Assembly: GCA_021295715.1 (NCBI GenBank)
Contig: JAGWBV010000053.1
Coordinates: forward strand, 1-50,408
Direction: 5' to 3'
DNA from: Candidatus Poribacteria bacterium
Lineage (GTDB): Bacteria; Poribacteria; WGA-4E; WGA-3G
DNA length: 50,408 nt
Below are positions 33,112-41,612 of the stretch, piece by piece (position 1 is the first letter of the stretch; each line of letters starts with the position of its first letter). The notes under the pieces were generated by a model that was not told where the DNA came from, did no database searches, and saw only the letters and a list, made by a program, of their open reading frames with translations. The position numbers were made by a program, and so were the translations under genes.

Positions 33112-33813
33112 CTATTTAAAAAGTTCGGTTTCTGATATAAAACGGTATTTTAAAAGTGTCCATGCAGCAAAAAAACCATCCGACCAGAATCGGAGTTTTT
33201 TGCCTTGCTTTTTCGTGCGCGGGAAATAGGAGACCGGCACTTCATAGATACGATAACCTGCCCGTAAAATCTTGGCTGTGACTTCCGGACAGAATTCAAA
33301 TCCTTCACACGTTAAATCTAAACGTGTTATGAGTTCTGCTGAGAAGGCTTTGTAGCCCGTTGATTCATCGGTAATTTGGCATCCGTAAAGGAGATTTGTA
33401 TAGGTCGCGAGAATGCGATTCGCGATAAAGTTATGAAGACTCGCGTTCCCGCGTCCTTCCAAAAACCTTGAGCCGTAGACGACTTGAACGTTCTCTTTTT
33501 TAAGCGGTTTCACGACCTCAGAGAGATCCGTTGGATCTAATTCCATGTCTGCGTCTTGAATGACAATCACTTCCCCCTTCACATGTTGAAGACCCCTCCG
33601 AATTGCGAAACCCTTTCCTCTGTTCTCTTGACAATGCACGACACTCAGTTCATAAGTCGCACGCAATTCCTCAAGGACCTTGTAAGTCCCGTCGGTGGAA
33701 CCGTCGTTGACAACAATAATTTGCGTTTCGATGGGTAACGAACTAACAGCCCTAACGACCTGCTCAAGGGTCTGCTCTTCGTTAAACGCAGGAATGATTA
33801 CGGATATTAACAT
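33112..33813 (-). CDS. Family 2 glycosyltransferase (dolichyl/polyprenyl-phosphate sugar synthase type)
   Basis: A 233-residue GT-A fold glycosyltransferase. SVIIPAFNEEQTLEQVV at the N-terminus, VVNDGSTDGTYKVL near 35, the metal-binding DAD in VIQDADMELDP near 91, GSRFLEGRGN, and TDESTGYKAFSAEL near 150 match the DPM1-like branch, which transfers a sugar from a nucleotide to a polyprenyl phosphate at the membrane. It has no C-terminal membrane helices, so it is probably peripheral. GGAGG lies 11 bases before ATG 33813. Confidence 0.88.
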   Translation of the reverse strand: MLISVIIPAFNEEQTLEQVVRAVSSLPIETQIIVVNDGSTDGTYKVLEELRATYELSVVHCQENRGKGFAIRRGLQHVKGEVIVIQDADMELDPTDLSEVVKPLKKENVQVVYGSRFLEGRGNASLHNFIANRILATYTNLLYGCQITDESTGYKAFSAELITRLDLTCEGFEFCPEVTAKILRAGYRIYEVPVSYFPRTKKQGKKLRFWSDGFFAAWTLLKYRFISETELFK

Positions 33814-33858
33814 CGTTCATCATGCCTCCGTCCAAGCATGCTGGAGCAGTGTAATTGG

Positions 33859-33919
33859 CGGGCGATGGATCGCCCTACTACAAACGGGTTTGCTCGTAGT
33901 GGTGCTATTTATAGCGCGT
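33859..33919. repeat. Paired GTAG-type palindromes
   Basis: GGGCGAT-GG-ATCGCCC then CTACTAC (33859-33881), and GTAGTGGTGCTAT-TT-ATAGCGC (33896-33919), two copies in opposite orientation joined by CAAACGGGTTTG. They occupy the gap between the SDR and glycosyltransferase genes. Confidence 0.65.
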
Positions 33920-33990
33920 TCGGAGGTTACCCAAATTATATTTTTTCGACTTGACCCGAAGTCCCGAGGAATGCTTAACGCAAACTCGCG

Positions 33991-34782
33991 TTAGAGCAGT
34001 GATTTGACCATGCCGCCATCTACCTGAATCGTAGTTCCGGTTATGTAGCTTGCGCATCCCGATGCAAGAAAGACAACTAAAGTTGCAAATTCGTCTGGAT
34101 CGCCGATCCTACCGAGCGGAATATCGGCAGTCATATTCGCGAGTGCCTCATCAAACGTGATGCCCCCCTCTTCTGCGCGGACCGTCGCGAGTTGACGGAT
34201 GCGGTCGGTGAAAATAATACCCGGGCAGACATTATTAACGAGGATTTTGTCGGGTGCTAACTCCGTCGCGAGGGTCTTCGCAAATCCAATTACACCCGTC
34301 CGTGCCATGTTTGATAGCATGAGGTTGTCGACAGGTTGCTTGACAGAGACAGAGGTTAGGTTGATGATCCGTCCACCACCACGTTCCCGCATCGTCGGAA
34401 CAACAGCGCGGCAGAGGTTTATTGTGCTCATCAGGTTCAAATGGACGGCGTCTTGATAGTCCTGTGCATCCAAGTCATCAAACCGTCCGGCTCTGGGACC
34501 ACCGGCGTTGTTCACCAAAATGTCGATACCACCGAAGTGTCCGATCGCTGTGCTAATGAGATTTCCAACCTGTTCTGATTGGCTAACGTCGGTTGGAACC
34601 GCTAAAACTTCCGTGCCGGTCTGGTTGCGAATGTCATCTGCTGTTGCTTCTAAGGCATCGCTATTTCTTGCACAGATCGTGACTTTCGCTCCTTCATGTG
34701 CTAAACCGAGCGCAATTGCGCGCCCAAGCCCTTTGCTTGAAGCACCCACAACTGCAATTTTATCCGTGAGTCCGAGATTCAT
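33991..34782 (-). CDS. Atypical short-chain dehydrogenase/reductase lacking the YxxxK pair
   Basis: A 263-residue SDR-fold protein. The nucleotide loop AVVGASSKGLGRAIA is near 10-24, NNAGG near 90, and the Ser strand INLTSVSVKQP near 139. At the position of the catalytic YxxxK, thirteen residues after the Ser, the sequence is SNMAR (Ser and Arg), as in a divergent FabG-like subgroup with an LSN..R signature. The C-terminus VFLASGCASYITGTTIQVDGG is standard. It probably binds NADP but may use another mechanism. The start abuts a repeat-element end (AATTAAAAA|ATG). Confidence 0.87.
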   Translation of the reverse strand: MNLGLTDKIAVVGASSKGLGRAIALGLAHEGAKVTICARNSDALEATADDIRNQTGTEVLAVPTDVSQSEQVGNLISTAIGHFGGIDILVNNAGGPRAGRFDDLDAQDYQDAVHLNLMSTINLCRAVVPTMRERGGGRIINLTSVSVKQPVDNLMLSNMARTGVIGFAKTLATELAPDKILVNNVCPGIIFTDRIRQLATVRAEEGGITFDEALANMTADIPLGRIGDPDEFATLVVFLASGCASYITGTTIQVDGGMVKSLL

Positions 34783-34872
34783 TTTTTAATTATTCCTTGC
34801 GGTTAAACAATCGGAGTTGCGGTATTGACGTGCCTTTCAGAGGATCCGCCTTCCCTTTCATTATAGGCTACA
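34783..34872 (-). repeat. Bracketing element 3 (half element at the SDR start)
   Basis: On the minus strand the order is AGCCTATAATGAAAGGGAAGGC hairpin-type module (shown in two parts: AGCCT and AAGGC arms), GGAT, AAAGGCACGTCAATACCGCA, then CCGCAAGGAATAATTAAAAA against ATG 34782. The AAAGGCAC..TCAAT stretch matches the element upstream of narB. The other end of this 514-base gap lacks a partner arm. Confidence 0.65.
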
Positions 34873-35296
34873 AGTTTTGGTTAAGATTTAAGACAGGACT
34901 CCCCTTCATATCGCGCCTCCGCTGAATCCTACGCATCCTAATTTTAGCCATCACCACAAGGCCCTACATCCTTTCAAAAAGCGGAATTGACTTTACGAGG
35001 TTAAGTATAACACTCTGGCACTGCAATGTCAAGCGCAATTTTTTTTACACGGGTGTGTAAATATTTTGTCAAAGGTTTGGGTGTTGGCGATTGGTTGTAG
35101 GAAGTTCTTATTGTCTGAATCAGGATTTACAGGATTAGAGAATTCACAGGATTAGGGACGCTGCTTGATCGCCATCTGCCCTTTGTGGAATTATTGGAAT
35201 ATTTTCTTAAACTTCACCAAACCGCACCTATCTGATCCTGCAGCTTGGGCGAGATTTGCAACCTTGTTCGCTGATTGCTGACTGCTGATGGCTATT
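34873..35296. repeat. Remainder of the 514-base gap: short repeats only
   Basis: No gene seen. It has the TTGTCTGAATCAGGATTTAC repeat (35111-35130, continuing AGG and another CACAGGATTAGG), a T-rich stretch with a tacacgggtgtgta palindrome at about 35047-35060, and GCTGATTGCTGACTGCTGAT (from about 35270), related to repeats at 47407-47432 and 48177-48207. Confidence 0.55.
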
Positions 35297-37852
35297 CTAC
35301 TTCTTTATCAGCATTTTCCCTGTTGCTGTGAAATCCCCTGCTGACAAGTGATAAAAATAAACGCCACTCGCCACGCGTTCTGCCTGTTCGTTTCGACCAT
35401 CCCAATACGCAGCACGGCTTTTGTTATGATACGTTCCAGCCGGTTGATGTCCCAACGCCAACGTCCGCACCGGTGTCCCATCTATAGCGTAAATGTGTAA
35501 TCTCACTTCCGCAGGCTCCGATAACTGAAAGGGTATCCATGTCTCTGGGTTGAACGGGTTCGGGTAGTTCGCTAAGAGATGGGTTTCTGTTGGAATTGCT
35601 AAGGTTACGAGGAGTTGCTCGAGCACGACAATTCCTTTTTTTATTTTGTCTGGATGAGAGGATAAGGAATCCGTTTGGTTATTGTAATTCTTGGCTTGGC
35701 GAATCCACTGCTTTAGATCTGTTGCTGTGAATGCGGGCATCTCTTGAGTAAGTAGCGCGGGTGCTGCTGACGCATCAGGTAAGAGGCTTGCAACCAAGAG
35801 AAGATCGACAACATTGACAATTCCGTCGCTGTTAACATCGGGATTTCTATTCGGTTTACCCTTAATAGTTTTGCCGAAATTTGAAGCAACCAATACAAGG
35901 TCGGCTATGTTGACGGTTCCATCTTTGTTGACATCGGCGTTTTTTCTGGAAAGTTGGGAGTTCTCTGCTTTGAGTGTGTAATTCTGCCGCCGAATATTTC
36001 CATATACATCAATCACTTGAAGTGCTATGTCGTTAACTTGGTGAGTCGTTAATATTGGAGCACTGAACTCAAGGGTACTGCTTTGCGTGTTTAAATCCTT
36101 ACAACTGTGCAACTTAATGCCCGGTGCTGGATCGGCTGCGGTCACTGGGACAAGTAACTGGGCTTGATGGATACCATCTGCGTCCGTTACTTCAAATTGG
36201 AGCGTGAAATTTTTGGCGTTCGGCAGGTAAGCCGATGGTGTGAGCATCTGAATCGATGTCGGTTCATCAAAGGCGGTTTGGTCGGTGTTGAAAAAACGGT
36301 TTACATTCAACCATTTGGCGGCACACTTGGACAATCGGTCGGGCGATGCGCCGTAGGACATGATATATGAGGCATCGCGAAAGTCGTGCTCTAAGCCGAA
36401 AGCGTGCCCGAGTTCATGCGCTGCTACAACAATACCGTACGTACCCTCGAAACACGTGCCGGAGGCAGATATAATAGCCTGTCCACCTTGTGTTCTTACC
36501 AAAAGCTCATTTTCATACCAATTGCCACCGCCGATGCCACATTTATTTTCTACCCCAATAGACTCACTGCTCATCTCTGCAACGATAAGATAGACGTGCT
36601 TTCCCGTGTCAAGCTGAGAGGCTACTTCCTTATAAATCTTGTTTGCTGTGTTTGTACGGTAATATGGATCTCTGAACTGCCCCTCAACGTGGTAGACGTG
36701 TAGGATTCCATTTTCATGGGTTTCATACGTGAAGGTTTTCCCACCAAATCCGTTAATTTCCATCTGGTCTGCATAAAAGCGCTGTACGCGCCTTATGAGC
36801 GTATCCAGTTTATTCCAGATACCCGGTTGTGCGAGGCGGTCTTGCGGAGTGAAATAGACAATTCGGACCATATCTTGATTCAGACTGCTATCTTGATTCA
36901 GATTACTATGGGGTGTTACGTCCCAAATTCGAACCGTTCTGTCGGCACCACCGCTGATGAGTGCACTTCCGTCCGGAGAAAAGGCGGCACCCCTGACCCA
37001 ACCTGTGTGTCCTGTGAGCGTGCCGATATTCTCGCCGGTGTTAACCCCCCACAGGTTGACAGCTGTGTAGCCTGTGGTGGCAAGCTTGCTGCTATCAGGC
37101 GAAAAACTAATATCGGAGATTGTGCCATTAGAGGTTAGCGTGCCGTGTGGTATCCAAGTCGGTACTGTCCATAACTTGACGTTCCCTTCGTAACCAGCCG
37201 CCGCAAGGATTTGGTCGTCTGGGGAGAACTGAACGGTATACACCGAATCGGAATCAGCATGGAATTGCGTAACAGCCCGTTGACTTTGAAGATTCCAGAT
37301 GTTAACCTGTCCACTGTTATCCCCCGTGGCGAGCAGCTTGCCATCGCTGGAAAACGCAACCGCCCAGACCCAGTCATGGTGCTCGAAGGTAACTATTTGG
37401 TTGCGAGTGTAGACATCCCAGAGTTTCGCATGTCTACCCCCAGTCGCTATCATGCTACCGTTTGGAGAGAAGGTGACCGCTTTGACTTGTGAACGGGTGC
37501 GGTCGGTAATATGCTCGCGGGTTGTGATATGATGTTTGTGTGTGACATTCCACAATTTCAGGACATAATCGTCGCCACCGCTGACGAGAAGTGTGCCGTC
37601 TGGGGAGAAAGCGATGGAATTGACGGTATCATCGTGGCGACCCAACGTTACCGAGGTCCCGTTCCGCAGGTTCCACAGTTTTATTTCGCCATTATCTCCC
37701 GCACTGGCAACGACGGAAGGATTCACGGGAGAATATGCGACCGTTTGGACGCTGCTGCCATGCCTAAATAAGGTGTGTTGTACTTGGGCGACCACGGTGT
37801 GTGGCAGCATTAATAAAGCGGTTATTGTGAGAAAAAGGTGCTTGAATTGCAT
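35297..37852 (-). CDS. Secreted WD40 propeller-metalloprotease-dockerin fusion with FlgD-like tail
   Basis: An 851-residue exported protein. Signal peptide about 1-22; seven WD40 blades about 30-318 (FSPDGTLLVSGGDD, LWDV and similar); a zinc peptidase about 330-530 with HELGHAFGLEH near 479 (HExxHxxGxxH) and a downstream Met turn YIMSYGAS; a region about 530-630 resembling Ig-like folds; a dockerin of two repeats near 639-692 (DVNKDGTVNIADLVLVASNF, DVNSDGIVNVVDLLLVASLL); and a C-terminal FlgD/T9SS-like tail from NYPNPFNPETW near 759 to GKMLIKK. It should act outside the cell as a protease. The domain combination is unusual. The ribosome site is weak. Confidence 0.87.
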   Translation of the reverse strand: MQFKHLFLTITALLMLPHTVVAQVQHTLFRHGSSVQTVAYSPVNPSVVASAGDNGEIKLWNLRNGTSVTLGRHDDTVNSIAFSPDGTLLVSGGDDYVLKLWNVTHKHHITTREHITDRTRSQVKAVTFSPNGSMIATGGRHAKLWDVYTRNQIVTFEHHDWVWAVAFSSDGKLLATGDNSGQVNIWNLQSQRAVTQFHADSDSVYTVQFSPDDQILAAAGYEGNVKLWTVPTWIPHGTLTSNGTISDISFSPDSSKLATTGYTAVNLWGVNTGENIGTLTGHTGWVRGAAFSPDGSALISGGADRTVRIWDVTPHSNLNQDSSLNQDMVRIVYFTPQDRLAQPGIWNKLDTLIRRVQRFYADQMEINGFGGKTFTYETHENGILHVYHVEGQFRDPYYRTNTANKIYKEVASQLDTGKHVYLIVAEMSSESIGVENKCGIGGGNWYENELLVRTQGGQAIISASGTCFEGTYGIVVAAHELGHAFGLEHDFRDASYIMSYGASPDRLSKCAAKWLNVNRFFNTDQTAFDEPTSIQMLTPSAYLPNAKNFTLQFEVTDADGIHQAQLLVPVTAADPAPGIKLHSCKDLNTQSSTLEFSAPILTTHQVNDIALQVIDVYGNIRRQNYTLKAENSQLSRKNADVNKDGTVNIADLVLVASNFGKTIKGKPNRNPDVNSDGIVNVVDLLLVASLLPDASAAPALLTQEMPAFTATDLKQWIRQAKNYNNQTDSLSSHPDKIKKGIVVLEQLLVTLAIPTETHLLANYPNPFNPETWIPFQLSEPAEVRLHIYAIDGTPVRTLALGHQPAGTYHNKSRAAYWDGRNEQAERVASGVYFYHLSAGDFTATGKMLIKK

Positions 37853-37898
37853 ATTTCTAACGATTGACCTCTGGGCACCGCTCCATTACGAGAGGAAT

Positions 37899-38936
37899 CT
37901 ACTGGGCTTGTGCCATAGGGACATTCCATTTTTCGGCGCACTCGCGAAGTTGCTGATAGATGGTATCCGGTATATCAATGCCGTTTGCGAGACGGTGTGC
38001 TCGGGTATTTGCTTCAAAATCCCCGGGGGCTAACACCTCGTCGAAACCGGCGGCAGGCGGTGTTGCCTTGATTGTGTCTAAAAATGATCGAACCCCTTTT
38101 TGATATTCTTCGAGGGGTGTAAACGCATTGACATCAATCACCTGCATGTGGAGACCGCCCATCTGTCCGGCTTCAGTATTGAATGCACCTCCCAATCCAC
38201 CGATCAGTGCCACAAATAGGGAAAGCGCGTAGCCTTTATGCCGCCCAAAGGCAAGAAGATGTCCGCCATCGTTATATTCAGCGGTTTTTACGGTCGGATT
38301 GCCGTGTTTGTCAACAACACATCCTTCGGGCAAGTCGCGATTTTCACTGTCGGCGACGTAGGTTTTACCGTTTGCGATCATGCTCGTCGCGAAGTCGATG
38401 AGGAATGGCGTGTCATCACCCGTCGGTACACCGATAGCGATCGGGTTCGTGCCGAGCGCGCCAACCGCTCCACCGAAGGGAAGGATGCGTCCGCCGCCCT
38501 TTGAACCACCACCAACAGTGACGATTCCGATATACCCTGATTCCGCGGCTTCTTGAGCATATTCCCCGACTCTGCCGATATGTCCCGTCCGAGTGAGTGT
38601 CGCAAAACAGGTGCGCGCAGTTTGCGCTTTTTCGATCGCACGTCGGACCGCATAACGCGCGGTATAGTGTCCAAACCCGTTTCCACCATCAATGTGGAGT
38701 GTAGTATCGGTTTCCTGTCGCACATCTGGCTCGGCATCGGGACGGATACCGCCGCCTTCAATCCCCGCAAGATAGGAGGGAATCCGAAGCACGCCGTGCG
38801 AATCGTGCCCAGCGAGGTTGGCTTTTATCAAAATCTCGGCAACGTTATCCGCGATGTGCTGCGGTGTGCCTGCCGCTACAAATAGGGTGTTCGTAAATGC
38901 CTGAAGATGTGCGGCTTCAAATATGTGCCTTTCCAT
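37899..38936 (-). CDS. Ldh-family oxidoreductase (malate/L-lactate dehydrogenase type), copy 1
   Basis: A 345-residue NAD(P)-dependent oxidoreductase of the Ldh_2 family (malate, ureidoglycolate, pyrroline-carboxylate reductases). Landmarks: AGHDSHGVLRIPSYLAGIEGG near 44-64 with the catalytic His, DGGNGFGHYTARYAV, RTGHIGRVGEYA near 112, GGSKGGGRILPFGG, NPIAIGVPTGDDTPFLIDFATS and GHKGYALSLFVALIGG. It is clearly a paralogue of the next gene upstream. The neighbours suggest a role in amino or hydroxy acid catabolism, for example as a pyrroline-2-carboxylate reductase. Start 38936 abuts a bracketing repeat end. Confidence 0.88.
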   Translation of the reverse strand: MERHIFEAAHLQAFTNTLFVAAGTPQHIADNVAEILIKANLAGHDSHGVLRIPSYLAGIEGGGIRPDAEPDVRQETDTTLHIDGGNGFGHYTARYAVRRAIEKAQTARTCFATLTRTGHIGRVGEYAQEAAESGYIGIVTVGGGSKGGGRILPFGGAVGALGTNPIAIGVPTGDDTPFLIDFATSMIANGKTYVADSENRDLPEGCVVDKHGNPTVKTAEYNDGGHLLAFGRHKGYALSLFVALIGGLGGAFNTEAGQMGGLHMQVIDVNAFTPLEEYQKGVRSFLDTIKATPPAAGFDEVLAPGDFEANTRAHRLANGIDIPDTIYQQLRECAEKWNVPMAQAQ

Positions 38937-39146
38937 TTTTTAAATTTTCCTTCGGTTCAGTGAGGTGGGTCTGAATCTTAGCGTGCATTTCGTATATCTG
39001 AAGAAATACCCTATCAAAAACCCTCCATTTCATTACGGACTATGCCCTCTTTAAACAAACCCGTAGCCTGCAACATCGGCGCAGGCGGATTTGAGAAACG
39101 TCCGTCAAAGTCCAAACGCCCGATGTTACTCCGCAAGGTATAATTA
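38937..39146 (-). repeat. Bracketing inverted-repeat element 4 between the two Ldh genes
   Basis: It fills the gap exactly. The right end holds the stop of the upstream gene in TTTTAATTATACCTTGCGG (minus strand). The left end reads CCGAAGGAAAATTTAAAAA against ATG 38936. It contains the GCCTGC...GCAGGCGGAT hairpin (39065-39091) and, in opposite orientation, the second loop type CCGTAATGAAATGGAGGG (39039-39022). Confidence 0.75.
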
Positions 39147-40217
39147 AAAGCTGTAGTGTGCCTTGTCGTCTTCCTTGACAGTGTCTTCGCCGATGGAAAT
39201 ACCGAGTGTGTCTGCGCACTCTTGAAGTTGATTGTAGATGGTATCGGGTATCTCAACGCCTTCTACTAACCGCTGGGTGCGGAATCGGTGTTCAAAATCA
39301 CCGGGAACGAGGACTTCATCGAAGCCGTGTGCTGGCGGTGTGGATTTAATGCCGTCTAAGAAGGCGCGCACGCCTTGCTGGTATTCTTCGACTGGTGTGA
39401 AGGCGTTGACATCAATCGCTTGCATGAAAATGCCACCCATCCTGCCGCTTTCTGTGTCAAATGTTCCTGCCAATCCACCGAGGAGACAGGTGAACATAGC
39501 GAGTGCGTAACCTTTATGTTTCCCGAATGCGAGGAGCGCACCGCCATCATAGAAATCGGCGGGCTTGACGCTCGGCATCCCGTTTTTATCAAGGATGCAG
39601 CCCTCAGGTAAATCAATCCCTTTGCTTCGCGCGACCTGTATCTTCCCTTCAGCAACCATGCTCGTTGCGTAGTCAACGATAAAGGGACTGTCGTCGCCAG
39701 TCGGCACGCCCAAAGCGATCGGATTTGTGCTAAAGGTGCCTTGCGAACCACCATAGGGGACTGTCGGTCCCCCGCCTTTACCACCCGACCCGACGCTGAT
39801 AAGTCCGATACATCCAGCTTTCGCTGCTGCTTCTGCATATTCACCCAAGCGTCCGATATGTCCAGTGTTGCTGATGCTAACAGAGCAGGAGACAGCGGTT
39901 TTTGCCTTCTCAATGGCTTTGCTAATTGACCAGCGCGAGACGTAGTGCCCGAAGCCGCGTTGCCCATCAACGCGTAAAGTATTCGGGGTGTCCGCGAGGA
40001 TTTTGGGTTCCGCAGTCGGGTTCAGATGTCCGGTGTCAATGCCACGTAGATAAGCGGGAACGCGCAGCACACCGTGTGAGTCGTGTCCAGCAAGGTTAGC
40101 ATTGACAAGGATTTCAGAGACATCCTCTGCGATGTGCCGCGATGCACCAGCAGCGACAAAGATGTTACGTGCAATTGCGTGAAGGTGTGGTGCCTGAAGT
40201 AGGTGCGTCTTTTCCAT
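39144..40217 (-). CDS. Ldh-family oxidoreductase (malate/L-lactate dehydrogenase type), copy 2
   Basis: A 357-residue paralogue of the downstream gene, with the same landmarks: AGHDSHGVLRVPAYLRGID, GQRGFGHYVSRWS, NTGHIGRLGEYAEAAAKAG, GSGGKGGGPTVPYGG, NPIALGVPTGDDSPFIVDYAT and GHKGYALAMFTCLLGG. The acidic C-terminal tail (about 12 residues longer) is unlike copy 1. Two copies in tandem point to duplication followed by different substrates or cofactors. Its stop codon lies in the arm of element 4 and its start abuts element 5. Confidence 0.88.
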   Translation of the reverse strand: MEKTHLLQAPHLHAIARNIFVAAGASRHIAEDVSEILVNANLAGHDSHGVLRVPAYLRGIDTGHLNPTAEPKILADTPNTLRVDGQRGFGHYVSRWSISKAIEKAKTAVSCSVSISNTGHIGRLGEYAEAAAKAGCIGLISVGSGGKGGGPTVPYGGSQGTFSTNPIALGVPTGDDSPFIVDYATSMVAEGKIQVARSKGIDLPEGCILDKNGMPSVKPADFYDGGALLAFGKHKGYALAMFTCLLGGLAGTFDTESGRMGGIFMQAIDVNAFTPVEEYQQGVRAFLDGIKSTPPAHGFDEVLVPGDFEHRFRTQRLVEGVEIPDTIYNQLQECADTLGISIGEDTVKEDDKAHYSF

Positions 40218-40638
40218 TTTTTAATTTATGGCCTCCTGATCTGCCCTCCATTTCATTACGGGCAGGTTTCTGATCAGTTCGTGGCTGCGTTTGCTAAAGT
40301 TGAAGGTCGTAGAAAAATATGCCCCTATTTTATACGATTTGCTTTTTTTGTCAATATCAAAAACGGTAGTCAGCAAAGGCATTCAATTCTCCCATAATTT
40401 CGATTTTCTGCCTGGGAATCCTTCGTTGTAGGAGCGAGTTCCAGTTCGAGATGCCTTCGCGTGAATGTTCAAAAAACCGACACTTGAATGGCTCTGTAGT
40501 TAAACATGACTCCAAACCGTAGCCTGCAACAATACGCAGAAACGCCCAAGCAAAAACCCCAAGCAAAAACACGCAGGCGGATAGAAGGAACGCACGTTAA
40601 AATACAAAGGCACGTTGTTCCTCCGCAAGGTAAAATTA
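40218..40638 (-). repeat. Bracketing inverted-repeat element 5 (418-base gap)
   Basis: The gap between the ornithine cyclodeaminase-family gene and Ldh copy 2 is bounded by element ends: CTTTAATTTTACCTTGCGG on the right, including the upstream stop, and AAATTAAAAA against ATG 40217 on the left, with AGGAGG 15 bases before. Inside are TGCCCGTAATGAAATGGAGGGCA as a stem-loop (written here as arms TGCCC and GGGCA), TGTAGGAGCGAGTT (40427 on), a GCCTGC..GCAGGCGGAT module with an inserted tandem cccaagcaaaaac repeat (about 40545-40575), and AAAGGCACGTTGTTCC. Confidence 0.7.
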
Positions 40639-41604
40639 AAGAGCCATTTCAACGATGGTGCCTAACCCTTTGGCTTCTGCTTCTGCAAGTACCACCGATC
40701 CTGCGACCGCATCTTGCACCGCCACGCCAACCGATTTGAAGAATGTGATTTCGTGGTCTGATTGGCGTCCCTGCTTGTCGCCATTGACGATTTCGCCGAT
40801 TTCCGCATCAATTTCAGCCTTTGGAATAATCAGATCTCCCGCCTCTTCCAAACAGGCTTCCCGCGAATCGACCACAATTCGGGATGCTCTTCTGATCGTT
40901 GTCGTATCAACTTCCCTTTTTTCTGGGACAAACGTGCCAACGGCTGTGATGTGTGTCCCTGGTCGCAGAGCCTTTCCGTCAAAAAGTGGGGTTGCCGAGG
41001 TCGTTGCACAAATAACGATGTCTGCGTCCTCGACTACCTGTTGTGGAGTGGATGCGAGATTGACTTCCGGGGCATCTACCCCTTCTGAAATCTCAGTGGC
41101 AAGTTGTTGTGCTGAGGCTTTTGTGCGGCTGATGAGATTGACGTGCGCGATCTTTCTGACTGCCAGCACTGCCTGCAATTGTGTCCTCGCCTGCACGCCC
41201 GCTCCGAACAAGCCAACGGTTTTCGCGTCTTGTCGAGCAAGCACATCTGCGGCTACGCCAGCACCGGCTCCAGTTCGGATAGCAGTGAGGCTGCTGCCGT
41301 CCATGAATGCTTTTGGGAGTCCTGTCGCTGGGTCGAGTACTAAAACTGTCGCGGTGATGCGAGGCAAATTGAGGTTCGGATTATCGTCGTAAACCGAGAC
41401 GACTTTGATGCCGAACTCGCTGTGTTCAGGCAGATGAGCAGGCATTAGGAGCGTAACGCCTTTGTCAGTGGCAATGTGTTGCCGTGGCGGCGCGTCCACC
41501 TTGCCTGCTGAAAGTTGACCATAGGCATGCCGCATCGCCTCAATTGCTTTGGGCATCGGTAGGGCTGTTCGGACATCGGCGGCGGATAAAATTCTGATCT
41601 GCAT
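40636..41604 (-). CDS. Ornithine cyclodeaminase / mu-crystallin family protein
   Basis: A 322-residue NAD(P)-binding protein. N-terminal LSAADVRTALPMPKAIEAM, then PPRQHI, LLMPAHLPEHSEFGIKVVSVY, and the Rossmann part TVGLFGAGVQARTQLQAV near 125. DADIVICATTSATPLFDG and ITAVGTFVPEKREVD follow. Family members include ornithine cyclodeaminase and pyrroline-2-carboxylate or ketimine reductases. Because the adjoining gene, 8 bases away, is a probable hydroxyproline dehydratase whose product would be pyrroline-2-carboxylate, a reductase role is the best guess. The stop codon lies in the arm of element 5. Confidence 0.87.
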   Translation of the reverse strand: MQIRILSAADVRTALPMPKAIEAMRHAYGQLSAGKVDAPPRQHIATDKGVTLLMPAHLPEHSEFGIKVVSVYDDNPNLNLPRITATVLVLDPATGLPKAFMDGSSLTAIRTGAGAGVAADVLARQDAKTVGLFGAGVQARTQLQAVLAVRKIAHVNLISRTKASAQQLATEISEGVDAPEVNLASTPQQVVEDADIVICATTSATPLFDGKALRPGTHITAVGTFVPEKREVDTTTIRRASRIVVDSREACLEEAGDLIIPKAEIDAEIGEIVNGDKQGRQSDHEITFFKSVGVAVQDAVAGSVVLAEAEAKGLGTIVEMAL

Positions 41605-41612
41605 ACAACCAT

